This document shows positions 1 to 9,025 of a stretch of 63,146 nt of DNA, one piece after another. Position 1 is the first letter of the stretch, and each line of letters starts with the position of its first letter. A program made the position numbers and the translations under genes. A model generated the notes under the pieces. The model did not search any database, was not told the origin of the DNA, and saw only the letters and a program-made list of their open reading frames with translations. The stretch is from Aedoeadaptatus coxii (GTDB lineage Bacteria > Bacillota > Clostridia > Tissierellales > Peptoniphilaceae): the NCBI RefSeq assembly GCF_903819215.1, contig NZ_CAIJCT010000004.1; one strand, written 5' to 3'.

Positions 1-150
<150 letters not shown>

Positions 151-176
151 AAGCAAAAAAATTTTTTCTAATTTAA

Positions 177-213
177 AAAGCTCTTTTTAGACGCTACATC
201 TAAAAAGAGCTTT
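177..213 (-). terminator. Intrinsic terminator of folA, overlapping its stop codon
   Basis: A perfect 15-bp stem (177-191 with 199-213) around a 7-base loop is followed on the minus strand by a T-rich run. The folA TAG stop codon (200-202) lies inside the stem, so the gene's last codons form one arm of the hairpin. Confidence 0.85.
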
Positions 214-673
214 CTTTTCTTACCCAATGTTCTTCTCGCGCTTGTTCCGTAAAGGGTTTGTTTTCTTTCAGTTCGAATTCTTTCTCTAAAGATGGAATTC
301 TCGTGTCGCCTCCCGTGTGGACGGCCACGCGGGTAAGGTATGCTTCTGTAATGCAATGCCAAAGGCTTTTTACGACGCCGGCGCCGCCGACGAGGTACAC
401 TTTTTTATCGGGAAATTGTGCCGTCAGCCGTTTCAGTTCGTCTTCGTTTTGGAAGTAGTGAACGTGGGACGCGGGCTTTATCTCCCGCCTCGTCATGACG
501 AATGTTTCCCGGTGAGGCAGAGCGCCTGTGGCTTCAAATGTTTTTCGACCCATGACGAGGACATGGCCTTGGGTGCGTTCTTTAAATCGCTTGAGATCTT
601 CCGGTATAAAGAGGATTTGCTCGCCGTCTTTTGCAATGGCGTTGTCTAAATCGACGAGGAGTAAAAGGATCAT
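200..673 (-). CDS. folA: Dihydrofolate reductase
   Basis: This enzyme reduces dihydrofolate to tetrahydrofolate with NADPH in the cytoplasm, feeding thymidylate and purine synthesis, and is the target of trimethoprim. The 157-residue product has the family length. It shows the PEDLKRFKERT segment that carries the acidic active-site residue, the NADPH-binding VMGRKTFEA motif near residue 40 and the VGGAGVV glycine loop near 95. The start ATG overlaps the stop of the upstream GNAT gene (ATGA), so the two are translationally coupled on the minus strand. A terminator closes the unit. thyA is not next to it in this window. Confidence 0.9.
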   Translation of the reverse strand: MILLLLVDLDNAIAKDGEQILFIPEDLKRFKERTQGHVLVMGRKTFEATGALPHRETFVMTRREIKPASHVHYFQNEDELKRLTAQFPDKKVYLVGGAGVVKSLWHCITEAYLTRVAVHTGGDTRIPSLEKEFELKENKPFTEQAREEHWVRKESSF

Positions 674-1881
674 CGAATGGTTTGGATATCGGCGCTGCGT
701 TCCGCAGGATGGTGGAGGATCAGGGCTTCACGGGCGCGGTTAGGGGTTTCCGAGAAGATGGTAAGGTTGCCTTCGGTGGCGTCGTGGCGGAGCAGATTTT
801 TTTCGACGAGCTCTTTGCGCAAACCCGTTACCACGAGATCGAAGACGTCGATGCGGTGAAGTTCCCGTTTTAAATTTTCTTCCAGGAATTTCTCCATAGC
901 GTCCGATTGGGTGGAAAGTTTGGAATCGACGACGAGAACGGTGTCGAAGTTTTTATCTTTCAGTTCATCCAAATGGGCGGCGAGGGTCGTGTAAAAGTCG
1001 GCGTCCAATGTGTGGCCGCTTCGGAAACTTTCTCTATCCAGGGTCATTTCCACGGCGGTAAGGGATCCGTCCACGGCGTCGAAGGCTGCGCGAAAATCGT
1101 TGGCTTTAAATTGATTTTCCGTTCCGATGACGAGAGCCGCTTTGGTTTTGCTCACACGCTTGACTTCTTCCGCCGCAAATTTCGGCAGATCGAAGTCTTC
1201 CAGAGGTTGGAAACTGCGGTTGCCGTAAAGTTCGGGGGCGACGATGGAATATTTCGCCGTTTCCGTCTTCACGCGCTGCGCCAGTTCCAGCCAGTAGTGA
1301 TCGTCGCGCAAGAGATCGACGACGATAAGTTGTTCTTTCGGGAAGTAATTGCGCAGGACGGGGATCACTTCGAATCCCAAGGTTTTCGTCGTAAAGTATA
1401 CCAACGGTTGTTCCTGTTGTTTGGCGAAAAGGGGAATGGGATTGCGGGTTTTGTTTCCGATTTTTTTCTCGTAATCGATGCGCATGCGGTCGTTCACGCC
1501 GTTGTGTTTCGTCTTCGGCTGAAAACCGCTGCGTTCAAAAAAGCCGCGAGCGGAAAGGGGACCCGACGCCGAAAGGACATCGCCTTTTTCCATGCGGGCT
1601 TCCAGGAAACGGAGCATTTGATGGCCCAAGCCTTGGCGGCGCTTGTTGTAATCGACGAGGATTTCGTGAATGTGAATGTTTTTTTCCTTTGTCGACGTTA
1701 CCAATGCGCCGACGAGTTTATCGTCGTCGTAAAGTCCGTAAATGGTTTTGTCCCGATCCAGGGTCATGCGTTCGTCATCGAAAAGCTCATTATAGGGAGC
1801 GTAGAGAATGTGCTGACGCAGACGAATAGCCTCGTCGTGCTTCGGCGTGCCGTATTCAATGGCGTTCATGTAAATGGTCAT
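670..1881 (-). CDS. GNAT acetyltransferase fused to a degenerate MurI-like domain
   Basis: The N-terminal ~145 residues look like a GNAT acyl-CoA acetyltransferase: IHEILVDYNKRRQGLGHQML is a typical acetyl-CoA pyrophosphate loop, followed by the SARGFFERSGF strand-turn. The C-terminal ~250 residues resemble glutamate/aspartate racemase in pattern: TLGFEVIPVLRNYFPKE sits where MurI has its GGLTVLREI-LP motif, and VIGTENQFKANDF where MurI has its IGT-T-S-Y motif. The two catalytic cysteine motifs are absent (LVVDSKLST stands in place of LGCTHYP), so racemase activity is unlikely. The substrate is unknown. I chose the ATG at 1881: an in-frame TTG twelve bases upstream lies inside the GGAGGA ribosome binding site. 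It is coupled to folA downstream. Confidence 0.6.
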   Translation of the reverse strand: MTIYMNAIEYGTPKHDEAIRLRQHILYAPYNELFDDERMTLDRDKTIYGLYDDDKLVGALVTSTKEKNIHIHEILVDYNKRRQGLGHQMLRFLEARMEKGDVLSASGPLSARGFFERSGFQPKTKHNGVNDRMRIDYEKKIGNKTRNPIPLFAKQQEQPLVYFTTKTLGFEVIPVLRNYFPKEQLIVVDLLRDDHYWLELAQRVKTETAKYSIVAPELYGNRSFQPLEDFDLPKFAAEEVKRVSKTKAALVIGTENQFKANDFRAAFDAVDGSLTAVEMTLDRESFRSGHTLDADFYTTLAAHLDELKDKNFDTVLVVDSKLSTQSDAMEKFLEENLKRELHRIDVFDLVVTGLRKELVEKNLLRHDATEGNLTIFSETPNRAREALILHHPAERSADIQTIR

Positions 1882-1889
1882 GTCTTCCT

Positions 1890-1920
1890 CCAAAAAAATA
1901 CAGAGGCGAACCTCTGTATT
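1890..1920 (-). terminator. Intrinsic terminator after the GntR gene
   Basis: A 10-bp stem AATACAGAGG/CCTCTGTATT (1897-1920) with a 4-base loop is followed on the minus strand by seven T residues. It lies directly between the GntR stop and the GGAGGA of the GNAT gene, so GNAT-folA expression must come from readthrough or from a promoter inside the regulator gene. Confidence 0.8.
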
Positions 1921-1921
1921 A

Positions 1922-2578
1922 CTAGATTTCTGTCGCCGTATGGCCGATTTCCGAGAAGTGGTATTCCCAGTGAGTGTTGATAAGGTAATCTTTCAACTCG
2001 TCGATTTTGTGTGCTCGGAAAAGATCGGTAATATGCGAGTGTTGCTTATTGGTTTCCATTAAGAGCTGTTGAAGTTCTTTATTTTCTCCTACATCCAAAC
2101 CTTGACGAATAAAGCGGCGTTGTAGGCGATCGATGGTATCGATAAGCGTTTCGTTATTGGATTTTTCGATGTAGGTTTTGTGGAATCTCTCTTGAAGATC
2201 GAAGTATTCGTCGAATTGGAAGCGATTAATATGGAAGTTCATAAGTTCCGTTAAATCGTCCATGGTCTTTAAATCTTCTGCAGTTAAATTTTCGATGGCG
2301 AGCTCGGCGGCGAGGGCATCGAGGGGTGCGAGAATACGATAGATGTCTTTGCCTTCTTCTTTTGTAAGGGGCTTTACGCGAAAACCTCTTCGCGGTGCCG
2401 AATCTAAAAAGCCGTCGGCGGCTAATTGGATAAGTGCTTCGCGCACAGGGGTACGGGAAATGTTTAGTTGTTGGCAAATATCTTGTTCATTTACTTTTTC
2501 ATTGGAATTTAGTTTGCCGAGGCGAATTTGTTCGGCGATGAAATTATACACATGATCTTTTAGTGATAAGAATTCCAT
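1922..2578 (-). CDS. GntR-family regulator, FadR/FCD type
   Basis: This is a DNA-binding repressor or activator with an N-terminal winged helix (LSLKDHVYNFIAEQIRLG... QLNISRTPVREALIQLAADGFL, about residues 4-65) and an all-helical C-terminal FCD ligand-binding domain. In this subfamily the ligand is usually a small organic acid bound with a metal ion; the ligand here is unknown. I place the start at ATG 2578, which has AGGAGGACA just upstream, rather than at 2614. The gene is divergent from the hydrolase at 2768 across a 189-bp AT-rich gap and may regulate itself or that gene. The product is 218 residues, normal for the family. Confidence 0.8.
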   Translation of the reverse strand: MEFLSLKDHVYNFIAEQIRLGKLNSNEKVNEQDICQQLNISRTPVREALIQLAADGFLDSAPRRGFRVKPLTKEEGKDIYRILAPLDALAAELAIENLTAEDLKTMDDLTELMNFHINRFQFDEYFDLQERFHKTYIEKSNNETLIDTIDRLQRRFIRQGLDVGENKELQQLLMETNKQHSHITDLFRAHKIDELKDYLINTHWEYHFSEIGHTATEI

Positions 2579-2720
2579 AGTGTCCTCCTTTATACGATAT
2601 CCTTTTTTAATCATAACATCAGGAAAAAAACATGTCTACAATTTTCACTACCGTACACAATATTTACTTGGAAAAGAATAGAATTTTTAATCATATCGAA
2701 AACCTCAATAGTGAAAGGCG

Positions 2721-2747
2721 TTCAATCTCCTTTGGCTATGGTATAAT
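2721..2747 (+). promoter_or_regulatory. Extended -10 promoter for the hydrolase gene
   Basis: TATAAT at 2742-2747 is preceded by TGG, an extended -10. The upstream TTCAAT at 2721-2726 is a poor and closely spaced -35. It lies 20 bases before the hydrolase start, downstream of the divergent GntR promoter region. Confidence 0.55.
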
Positions 2748-2767
2748 GTGATTTTAAGGGGGATGGA

Positions 2768-3532
2768 ATGGAGAAAGAATACATTCAATTAAATGGAAAA
2801 CAAATTGCCCTCGTAGATACGAAGGTCGGCGAGGACATTGTCTTTGTCTTACACGGTTGGGGCGCCATGATCGAATCGATTATGCCCATCGTCAATGTGC
2901 TGAAAGATAAATACCGGGTCATCGCCTACGACGCCTACGGCCACGGCGATAGCGACGCGCCCGATGAGGTCATCGGCGGGGAAGAGTATATGGAGCTTTT
3001 GCACGCACTCTACGATTATTTCGGCGTGGAATCGGCTCACTGCGTCGGCCATTCTTTCGGCGGCAAAACCCTTACCCTGTTCGCTTCCCGCTATCCCGAA
3101 AAGGTGAAAAGGCTCGTGCTTATCGATGCCAGCGGCGTCAAGCCTAAGCGAAAACTTTCCTATTATGTAAAGGTGTATTCTTTTAAGCTTATGAAATTCC
3201 TTTACCGCGCTGCTTTTTTCTGGAAAGACAGGGAAGAAGCGATGAAGAGCTTTTATCGAAACCACGGAAGCGACGATTACCGCGCAGCCGACGGCATTAT
3301 GCGCAAGGTGTTCGTCAAGGTGGTCAACGAAAATACGGAAGATGTCTTTGAGAAGATTAAGGCGGAGACGCTTTTGATTTGGGGAGATCAAGACGACGCC
3401 ACGCCCCTTTACATGGCGGAAGTTTTTGAGAAGAAAATCCCCGGAGCGGGCCTCGTCGTGTTGGAAGGCGGACACTACAGCTACTTAGATGCATTCGGCC
3501 AATTCAGCGCCGTGTTGCGTTCGTTTTTATAA
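2768..3532 (+). CDS. Alpha/beta hydrolase
   Basis: This is a cytoplasmic serine hydrolase of the alpha/beta fold with unknown substrate. The 254-residue product has the oxyanion segment VLHGWG near residue 28, the nucleophile elbow GHSFGG near 97, a WGDQDDATP strand carrying the catalytic Asp near 202, and GGHYSYLD with the catalytic His near 233. A GGGGGA ribosome binding site precedes the ATG. The Mur ligase gene starts 9 bp downstream, so the two are probably co-transcribed, and the same arrangement would suit a role in cell-envelope metabolism. That role is inference from context only. Confidence 0.8.
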   Translation: MEKEYIQLNGKQIALVDTKVGEDIVFVLHGWGAMIESIMPIVNVLKDKYRVIAYDAYGHGDSDAPDEVIGGEEYMELLHALYDYFGVESAHCVGHSFGGKTLTLFASRYPEKVKRLVLIDASGVKPKRKLSYYVKVYSFKLMKFLYRAAFFWKDREEAMKSFYRNHGSDDYRAADGIMRKVFVKVVNENTEDVFEKIKAETLLIWGDQDDATPLYMAEVFEKKIPGAGLVVLEGGHYSYLDAFGQFSAVLRSFL

Positions 3533-3541
3533 GGAGAGATT

Positions 3542-5083
3542 ATGGATCAATTCGTTTCCTTTTGGGTTTTTATCGTCATTTATTTTTTGCTCAGCGTCGC
3601 ACTTTATAAACTTTTTAATCGGCGAGCATTGTATCCCCTCCACATGCTTCAATTGGAAGGCTATGACGAGGGAGAATACAAGGCGTGGATTCGCGCCAAT
3701 CGCGACAAAATTGTAAGCTTGCACTACGGGCCTACCTCGGAAAAAACGCCTCTGGTCATGACCGATCGCGCCAAGCGTTTATACAAGGTGCATCGCCAAT
3801 TAAACGGCCTTTTGCTCGCTCTTATTTTGATTATATCCGTAGCTTTATACGGCAAATCGCCCTATCTTTCTATCGTCGTCTTCGCCGTTTTATGTTCCGT
3901 CGTTCATTTTTATCAATACGCGGTGTTGATTTATGCCAATCGCATTAATTATCCGAGAGAGATGGAGATTAATCACGGCTTTTTCGTGCAGGCGCAAAAT
4001 AAAGTGCGGGATTTAAAGAAACAGGGTCTGCAAGTCGTGGGCATTACGGGAAGTTTCGGCAAGACGTCGACGAAGTTTATTACCTCCACGGTGTTGGAAG
4101 AGGGCTTCCGCGTCCAAAACACGCCGTCGTCTTACAACACGCCCATGGGACTTTCCAAAGTCATCAATAATGAATTGGACGAGCAGGACGAAATCTTCCT
4201 CGCGGAATTAGGCGCGAAAGTGCCCGGGGAAATTGCGGAAGTGGCGGAACTCGTACAGCCGTCCATCGGCATTATTACCGCCATCGGCCCCACCCATATG
4301 CATCTGTTTAAAACCATCGAAAACATTCAAAAGACGAAGTATGAATTAATCGAAGCGTTGGCGGAAAACGACGTGGCCATATTCAACTACGACAATGATT
4401 ACGTAAAGCCCTTGGCGGATAAGACGACGCAACGCACTATTCGCTACGGTATGGAAAACATCGACAAGCTCGACGTTTACGCCAAAGACATTGCCGTGCA
4501 CGAACGGGGAAGTTCCTTTACCCTCGGTTTTAAAGAGGGCGGGGAAGTGCACGCCGAGACGAAGCTTCTCGGAAAGCACAATATTTCCAATCTCCTCGCC
4601 GCCGCATCCGTAGCCTATGTATTGGGCATGGCGCCTGAGGTGATTGCAAGGGGCATTCAAAAAGTGGAGCCTGTGGAACATCGGTTGAACATCGTCGACG
4701 GCGGCACGGGCATTATCGTCATCGACGACGCTTTTAACTCCAATCCCGTCGGTGCGCGGGCGGCGTTGGATGTGCTCAAAGCTTTTGAAAAGGGCAAAAA
4801 AATTATCGTCACTCCGGGAATGGTGGAACTGGGCGATATGGAAGAAGAGGAAAATTACAAACTCGGCAAAGAAATCGCCGAGGTTGCGGACTATGCTATT
4901 CTCGTCGGGCCGAAGCGCACGGCACCCATTCAAAAGGGCTTGAAGGAAGCGGGCTTTGACGGCGACAAGATGATCGTCGCTAAAAATTTAGACGAGGCGA
5001 CGGCTTCTTTAGGAAAGATTGCCGTTCCCGGCGACGTCGTGCTTTTCGAAAACGATCTGCCGGACAGTTACGACGAAGGTTAA
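3542..5083 (+). CDS. Membrane-anchored Mur ligase (MurF-like)
   Basis: This is probably the ligase that adds D-Ala-D-Ala to the UDP-MurNAc-tripeptide. The ATP-binding Mur ligase core begins near residue 165 with the P-loop GITGSFGKTSTK, continues with NTPSSYNTPMG and the central-domain AELGAK motif, and ends with the C-terminal domain (EHRLNIVDGG..., IVIDDAFNSNPVG). In place of the usual soluble N-terminal substrate domain there are hydrophobic helices at about residues 5-22 and 80-125, predicting membrane attachment. ddl follows 100 bp downstream, which supports MurF function. The 513-residue length exceeds the usual ~450. A diverged paralogue is the alternative. Confidence 0.75.
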   Translation: MDQFVSFWVFIVIYFLLSVALYKLFNRRALYPLHMLQLEGYDEGEYKAWIRANRDKIVSLHYGPTSEKTPLVMTDRAKRLYKVHRQLNGLLLALILIISVALYGKSPYLSIVVFAVLCSVVHFYQYAVLIYANRINYPREMEINHGFFVQAQNKVRDLKKQGLQVVGITGSFGKTSTKFITSTVLEEGFRVQNTPSSYNTPMGLSKVINNELDEQDEIFLAELGAKVPGEIAEVAELVQPSIGIITAIGPTHMHLFKTIENIQKTKYELIEALAENDVAIFNYDNDYVKPLADKTTQRTIRYGMENIDKLDVYAKDIAVHERGSSFTLGFKEGGEVHAETKLLGKHNISNLLAAASVAYVLGMAPEVIARGIQKVEPVEHRLNIVDGGTGIIVIDDAFNSNPVGARAALDVLKAFEKGKKIIVTPGMVELGDMEEEENYKLGKEIAEVADYAILVGPKRTAPIQKGLKEAGFDGDKMIVAKNLDEATASLGKIAVPGDVVLFENDLPDSYDEG

Positions 5084-5088
5084 ATGTG

Positions 5089-5120
5089 GGAGCGAACAGC
5101 GGGTTCGCTCCTTTCTTTTT
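5089..5120 (+). terminator. Intrinsic terminator after the Mur ligase gene
   Basis: GGAGCGAAC (5089-5097) pairs with GTTCGCTCC (5103-5111) and is followed by TTTCTTTTT. It separates the hydrolase/Mur ligase unit from ddl. Confidence 0.75.
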
Positions 5121-5190
5121 GACGGAATCGTGAGATAATAGAAAAGAATATGTTAAAATAAACAACGACTAATAATCTGGGAGGATGAAT

Positions 5191-6366
5191 ATGAAAACAA
5201 TAGCTGTATTTTTCGGCGGACGGAGTGTGGAACACGAAGTAAGCGTCATTACCGGTATGCAAGTCATTGAAAACTTAGATAAAACAAAATATGTGGCTGT
5301 ACCGGTGTATGTAACAAAAGACGGCCGTTTTTTAGGCGGGGAAAGTTTGAAAAACTTCAAGACCTTTAAATCCGGCGATTTTTCCGGCACGTTTGACGTC
5401 TATTTTAAAACCGATATGCACGACCGCAAGCTTTATTACACGACGGAAGAAAAGGGCGGCCTCTTTTCCAAAGGCGGCGAAAAAGAAGTGGTATATGCCG
5501 ATGTGGACATGGTCTTTACCGCCCTTCACGGCACATTCGGTGAGGACGGATCCATTCAAGGTTATTTCGATACGCTGAACATTCCCTATATCGGCTGCTC
5601 TACCTTGTCTGCCGCCGTCGGCATGGATAAAAAGACGATGAAAGACGTCTTCCGCTCCCACGGTATTCCCGTAATGAACGGGGAATCTTTTTATCGCAGA
5701 GAATGGAGAGAAGATAAGGACAAAGTCAAGGCGGCCATCGAAAAAATCGGCTATCCCGTCTTCGTGAAACCTGCCAACTTAGGATCGTCTATCGGCATCA
5801 GCAAAGTAAAAGATCCCTCCGAACTCGACGAAGCCATGGATCTTGCATGCCAATACGACCGCAAGATTTTAGTGGAAGAGGCGGCGGAAAATCCGCGGGA
5901 AATTAACTGTGCGGTCTTAGGCTATGCAGGGGATGTGATGACATCCGCTCTGGAAGAACCTCTCGGCTGGAAAGATCTTTTAAGCTTCGAAGATAAATAC
6001 GTGAGCGGCAACAAAAAAACCGGCGGCTCCAAAGAAGGCAACGCCCGTAACTGCCCTGCCAATGTGGAAGAGGGCTTAAAGAAAGAAATCGAAGAGCTGG
6101 CGAAAAAAGCTTTCACCGCCATCGACGCCTGCGGCACGGCTCGCATCGATTTTCTCGTCAACGAAAAGGGTACCTTTGTTAATGAAATCAATACCTTGCC
6201 GGGCTCCATGGGCTTTTACCTTTGGGAACCTCTCGGCATTCCCTTCGGCGAACTTCTCGATCGCGTCATCGCATACGGGGAAATTCGCGCCGGCGAACGG
6301 GGAGAAAATATGTACAGCTACGAATCCAATTTATTTTCCAAGACGGGGTACGGCAGCAAACTATAG
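5191..6366 (+). CDS. ddl: D-alanine--D-alanine ligase
   Basis: This ATP-grasp enzyme joins two D-alanines for peptidoglycan precursors and is the target of D-cycloserine. The N-terminal GGRSVEHEVSVITG motif, the central VFVKPANLGSSIGISKV ATP-grasp segment and the C-terminal NEINTLPGSMGFYLWEP motif with the Mg2+ and substrate ligands are all present. The product is about 391 residues, slightly long. I chose ATG 5191 over ATG 5185 because GGGAGG at 5179-5184 leaves a normal spacing to it and none to the earlier codon. rnr starts 18 bp downstream. Confidence 0.92.
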   Translation: MKTIAVFFGGRSVEHEVSVITGMQVIENLDKTKYVAVPVYVTKDGRFLGGESLKNFKTFKSGDFSGTFDVYFKTDMHDRKLYYTTEEKGGLFSKGGEKEVVYADVDMVFTALHGTFGEDGSIQGYFDTLNIPYIGCSTLSAAVGMDKKTMKDVFRSHGIPVMNGESFYRREWREDKDKVKAAIEKIGYPVFVKPANLGSSIGISKVKDPSELDEAMDLACQYDRKILVEEAAENPREINCAVLGYAGDVMTSALEEPLGWKDLLSFEDKYVSGNKKTGGSKEGNARNCPANVEEGLKKEIEELAKKAFTAIDACGTARIDFLVNEKGTFVNEINTLPGSMGFYLWEPLGIPFGELLDRVIAYGEIRAGERGENMYSYESNLFSKTGYGSKL

Positions 6367-6384
6367 AAAGATGAAGGAGGTCGC

Positions 6385-8502
6385 ATGACCATACGCGAAC
6401 GTGTGTTAGAGACAATTGAAAAAAAGGGTCCCCTTTCCGAGCGCACGCTTTTTAAAGCGCTTCAGGTGAACGGCAATTTACAGAAAGAAATGAAGGCGCT
6501 TTTAAGGGATATGGTAAAAGAGGGAAGCCTCTACCGCGACGAGGAAAGTCGCTACCATTCCAGCGAGCAAGAGGGGCTTATGGTGGGTCGTTTACAGGGG
6601 AATGAAAAGGGCTTCGGCTTTTTCGTCGCCGACGACGAGGATCAGGACGATCTTTACATTCACCGCACCAAGATCAATTCCGCCATGCACAACGATCGCG
6701 TGCTCGTAAAAGGCATCGAATCCAAAGATCCGTCGAAAGGCGATGAAGGCCGCGTGGTGACGGTTTTGGACAGAAGCAATGAACGGGTCGTCGGCGTCTA
6801 CGACGATGCGGGAAAATTCGGCTTCGTCATGCCCGACGAAAAAAAGATCTCCGACGATATCTTTATCCCCAGTCGCTGGAAAAACGGCGCGAAATCCGGG
6901 CAGAAAGTGGTCGTGGACATCGAGCGGTTCCCTTCCGACGACAAAAAGGCGGAGGGAAAGATTGTCGAAATTTTAGGCTATCCCGACGAAAAGGGCGTAG
7001 ACATTTTAAGCATCGCCTACGCCATGGGGCTGGATCTGGAGTTTCCGAAAGAGGTTCTCGACGAGGCGCATCGCGTGCCGCAGGAAGTGCCCAAGGAAGC
7101 TATTGAAAAGCGGGAAGATTTCCGCTCCGCCCCGACCTTCACCATCGACGGCGCCGACAGCAAAGATTTCGACGACGCCCTCAGCGTGGAAAAACTCCCC
7201 AACGGCCGCTATCGCATCGGCATTCATATCGCCGATGTGGCGGAGTATGTCAAGGCGGGAAGCGCCCTGGACAAAGAGGCCTATCACAGAGGCAACAGTG
7301 TCTATTTAATTAATAAAGTACTCCCCATGCTTCCCGAGGAACTTTCAAACGGCATCTGCTCTTTAAACGAAGGGGTGGATCGCCTTTGTTTAAGCGTCAT
7401 CGTGGAGCTGGACGACAAGGGAAAAGTCTACAACCATTCCATAGCCGAAACGGTAATCAACAGCGATCGACGATTGATTTATTCCAATGTAAGCGACTTT
7501 TTAGAAGGTCTTCGCACCGACGATTCCTTAAAGGATTTGACGGAAGAGCTTACAATTTTAAACACTATCGCCAAAAATCGAAAGAAGATGCGGGATCGCC
7601 GAGGCAATATCGACTTTTCCTTTAAAGAGCCCTCTATCGAACTGGACGATAAAGGCCACCCGATTAACATCACCGTGTCCGATCAGCGGGAAGCCAATCA
7701 GTTAATCGAAGAGTTTATGCTCCTCGCCAACGAATTGGTAAGTGAAACCTATTCCAAGAAAAAGCTTCCCTTCCTTTATCGCGTCCACGAAGAGCCTACG
7801 GCGGAAAAATTAGAGCTTTTAAATTCCGTCATTCGTCCCTTCGGCTATCGCATCGATCTTACAAAGGATATTACGCCGAAAGACATTCAGAAGCTCACGG
7901 AACAAGTAGAGGGTAAAGACGAGGAAAGTTTAGTGCAGACCATGGTGCTGAGGAGTATGCAAAAGGCACGCTACAGCGACGAGCGCTATATGCACTTCGG
8001 CCTGGCGGCGGAATACTACTCCCACTTTACCTCGCCCATTCGTCGCTACGCCGACCTTACCATTCACCGCGTCATTAAAGAAGATCTACATCACGAACTG
8101 AATCAGCGTTTAATCGACGAGTACAAATCCACTTTCGGCGACATTGCCGATCACATTTCCGCCACGGAAAAAGCCGCACAGGAAGCGGAACGGAAAGTAG
8201 TGGATGTGAAAATGGCTCAGTATATGTACGATCACATCGGCGAGCATTACGACGCCAAAGTATCGGGGATTACCTCCTTCGGTATTTTCTGCGAACTGGA
8301 TAATACAGTGGAAGGCCTTGTAGGCTACGCTTCGATGGATGAATTTTATCGTTTCGATGAGGAAAATTACGTGGCCATCGGCGAAAAGACACAAAACACC
8401 ATTCACATGGGCGATCCCGTGCGCATCGTCGTTGTCGGCGCCGATCCGATTTTGGGGCGCATCGATTTTCAAATGGAGGGTGAGGATCATCGCAAAAAAT
8501 AA
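6385..8502 (+). CDS. rnr: Ribonuclease R
   Basis: This is a processive 3'-5' exoribonuclease of the RNase II/R family that degrades structured RNA and works with SmpB/tmRNA in ribosome rescue. The 705 residues run as an N-terminal winged helix (ALQVNGNLQKEMKALLRDMVKEG), cold-shock domains (GFGFFVADDEDQDDLYI), the RNB catalytic core with the metal-binding DGADSKDFDDA motif near residue 254 and the HFTSPIRRYADL motif, and a C-terminal S1 domain (DAKVSGITSFGIFCEL). A strong AGGAGG precedes the ATG. smpB overlaps its end, the common Firmicute pairing. Confidence 0.95.
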   Translation: MTIRERVLETIEKKGPLSERTLFKALQVNGNLQKEMKALLRDMVKEGSLYRDEESRYHSSEQEGLMVGRLQGNEKGFGFFVADDEDQDDLYIHRTKINSAMHNDRVLVKGIESKDPSKGDEGRVVTVLDRSNERVVGVYDDAGKFGFVMPDEKKISDDIFIPSRWKNGAKSGQKVVVDIERFPSDDKKAEGKIVEILGYPDEKGVDILSIAYAMGLDLEFPKEVLDEAHRVPQEVPKEAIEKREDFRSAPTFTIDGADSKDFDDALSVEKLPNGRYRIGIHIADVAEYVKAGSALDKEAYHRGNSVYLINKVLPMLPEELSNGICSLNEGVDRLCLSVIVELDDKGKVYNHSIAETVINSDRRLIYSNVSDFLEGLRTDDSLKDLTEELTILNTIAKNRKKMRDRRGNIDFSFKEPSIELDDKGHPINITVSDQREANQLIEEFMLLANELVSETYSKKKLPFLYRVHEEPTAEKLELLNSVIRPFGYRIDLTKDITPKDIQKLTEQVEGKDEESLVQTMVLRSMQKARYSDERYMHFGLAAEYYSHFTSPIRRYADLTIHRVIKEDLHHELNQRLIDEYKSTFGDIADHISATEKAAQEAERKVVDVKMAQYMYDHIGEHYDAKVSGITSFGIFCELDNTVEGLVGYASMDEFYRFDEENYVAIGEKTQNTIHMGDPVRIVVVGADPILGRIDFQMEGEDHRKK

Positions 8503-8953
8503 AAAGACAAATCCGGGAACCTTGGCGACCAATCGCAAGGCGCGCCACGAGTATTTTATCGAGGAAACCTACGAGGCGGGGATCGTCTTAAAGGGAACGG
8601 AAGTAAAGAGTATGCGTCAGGGAAGCGTGAACTTAAAAGAAGCTTACTGCTCCATTGAAGACGGCGAGCTTTTTATCGAGGGCATGCATATTTCGCCCTA
8701 TGAGCAGGGGAATCGCTTCAACACCGATCCTCTGCGCAAACGCAAGCTTTTAATGCACAAGCGGGAGATTTTAAAACTGCAAAAAGCCCGGGATCAGGAA
8801 GGCTACACCATCGTGCCCTTAAGCGTCTATTTAAGTCGGGGTCGGGTGAAGCTCTCCATCGCCGAGGCGAAAGGTAAAAAACTTCACGACAAGCGGGAAA
8901 CTATTAAAAAGCGCGACATCGAACGGGATTTAAAACGCTACGTAGACCGCTAA
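8480..8953 (+). CDS. smpB: SsrA-binding protein SmpB
   Basis: SmpB binds tmRNA and guides it to stalled ribosomes for trans-translation. The core NRKARHEYFIEETYEAGIVL and the SYL.RGRVK-type segment (SVYLSRGRVKLSIAEAKGKK) are diagnostic. The likely start is GTG 8480, giving 157 residues and a 23-bp overlap with rnr. GGAGG lies directly against that codon, an unusually short spacing, so coupling to rnr translation is probable; no better start is visible. The tmRNA gene ssrA, often adjacent, does not follow in the next few hundred bases. Confidence 0.9.
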   Translation: MRIIAKNKKTNPGTLATNRKARHEYFIEETYEAGIVLKGTEVKSMRQGSVNLKEAYCSIEDGELFIEGMHISPYEQGNRFNTDPLRKRKLLMHKREILKLQKARDQEGYTIVPLSVYLSRGRVKLSIAEAKGKKLHDKRETIKKRDIERDLKRYVDR

Positions 8954-9025
8954 TGTTTAGTTTTCATGTTTTCGGCTATATATACTGTATAGAAATAATG
9001 TAAAAAAGCTGAAAGGATGACATAA

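Noticed and set aside
907..1980. 357-codon open frame antisense to the GNAT and GntR genes
   Set aside because: It has no ribosome binding site, its translation is rich in Phe, Val, Arg and His as expected from the complement of a coding strand, and the minus-strand genes have clear domains.
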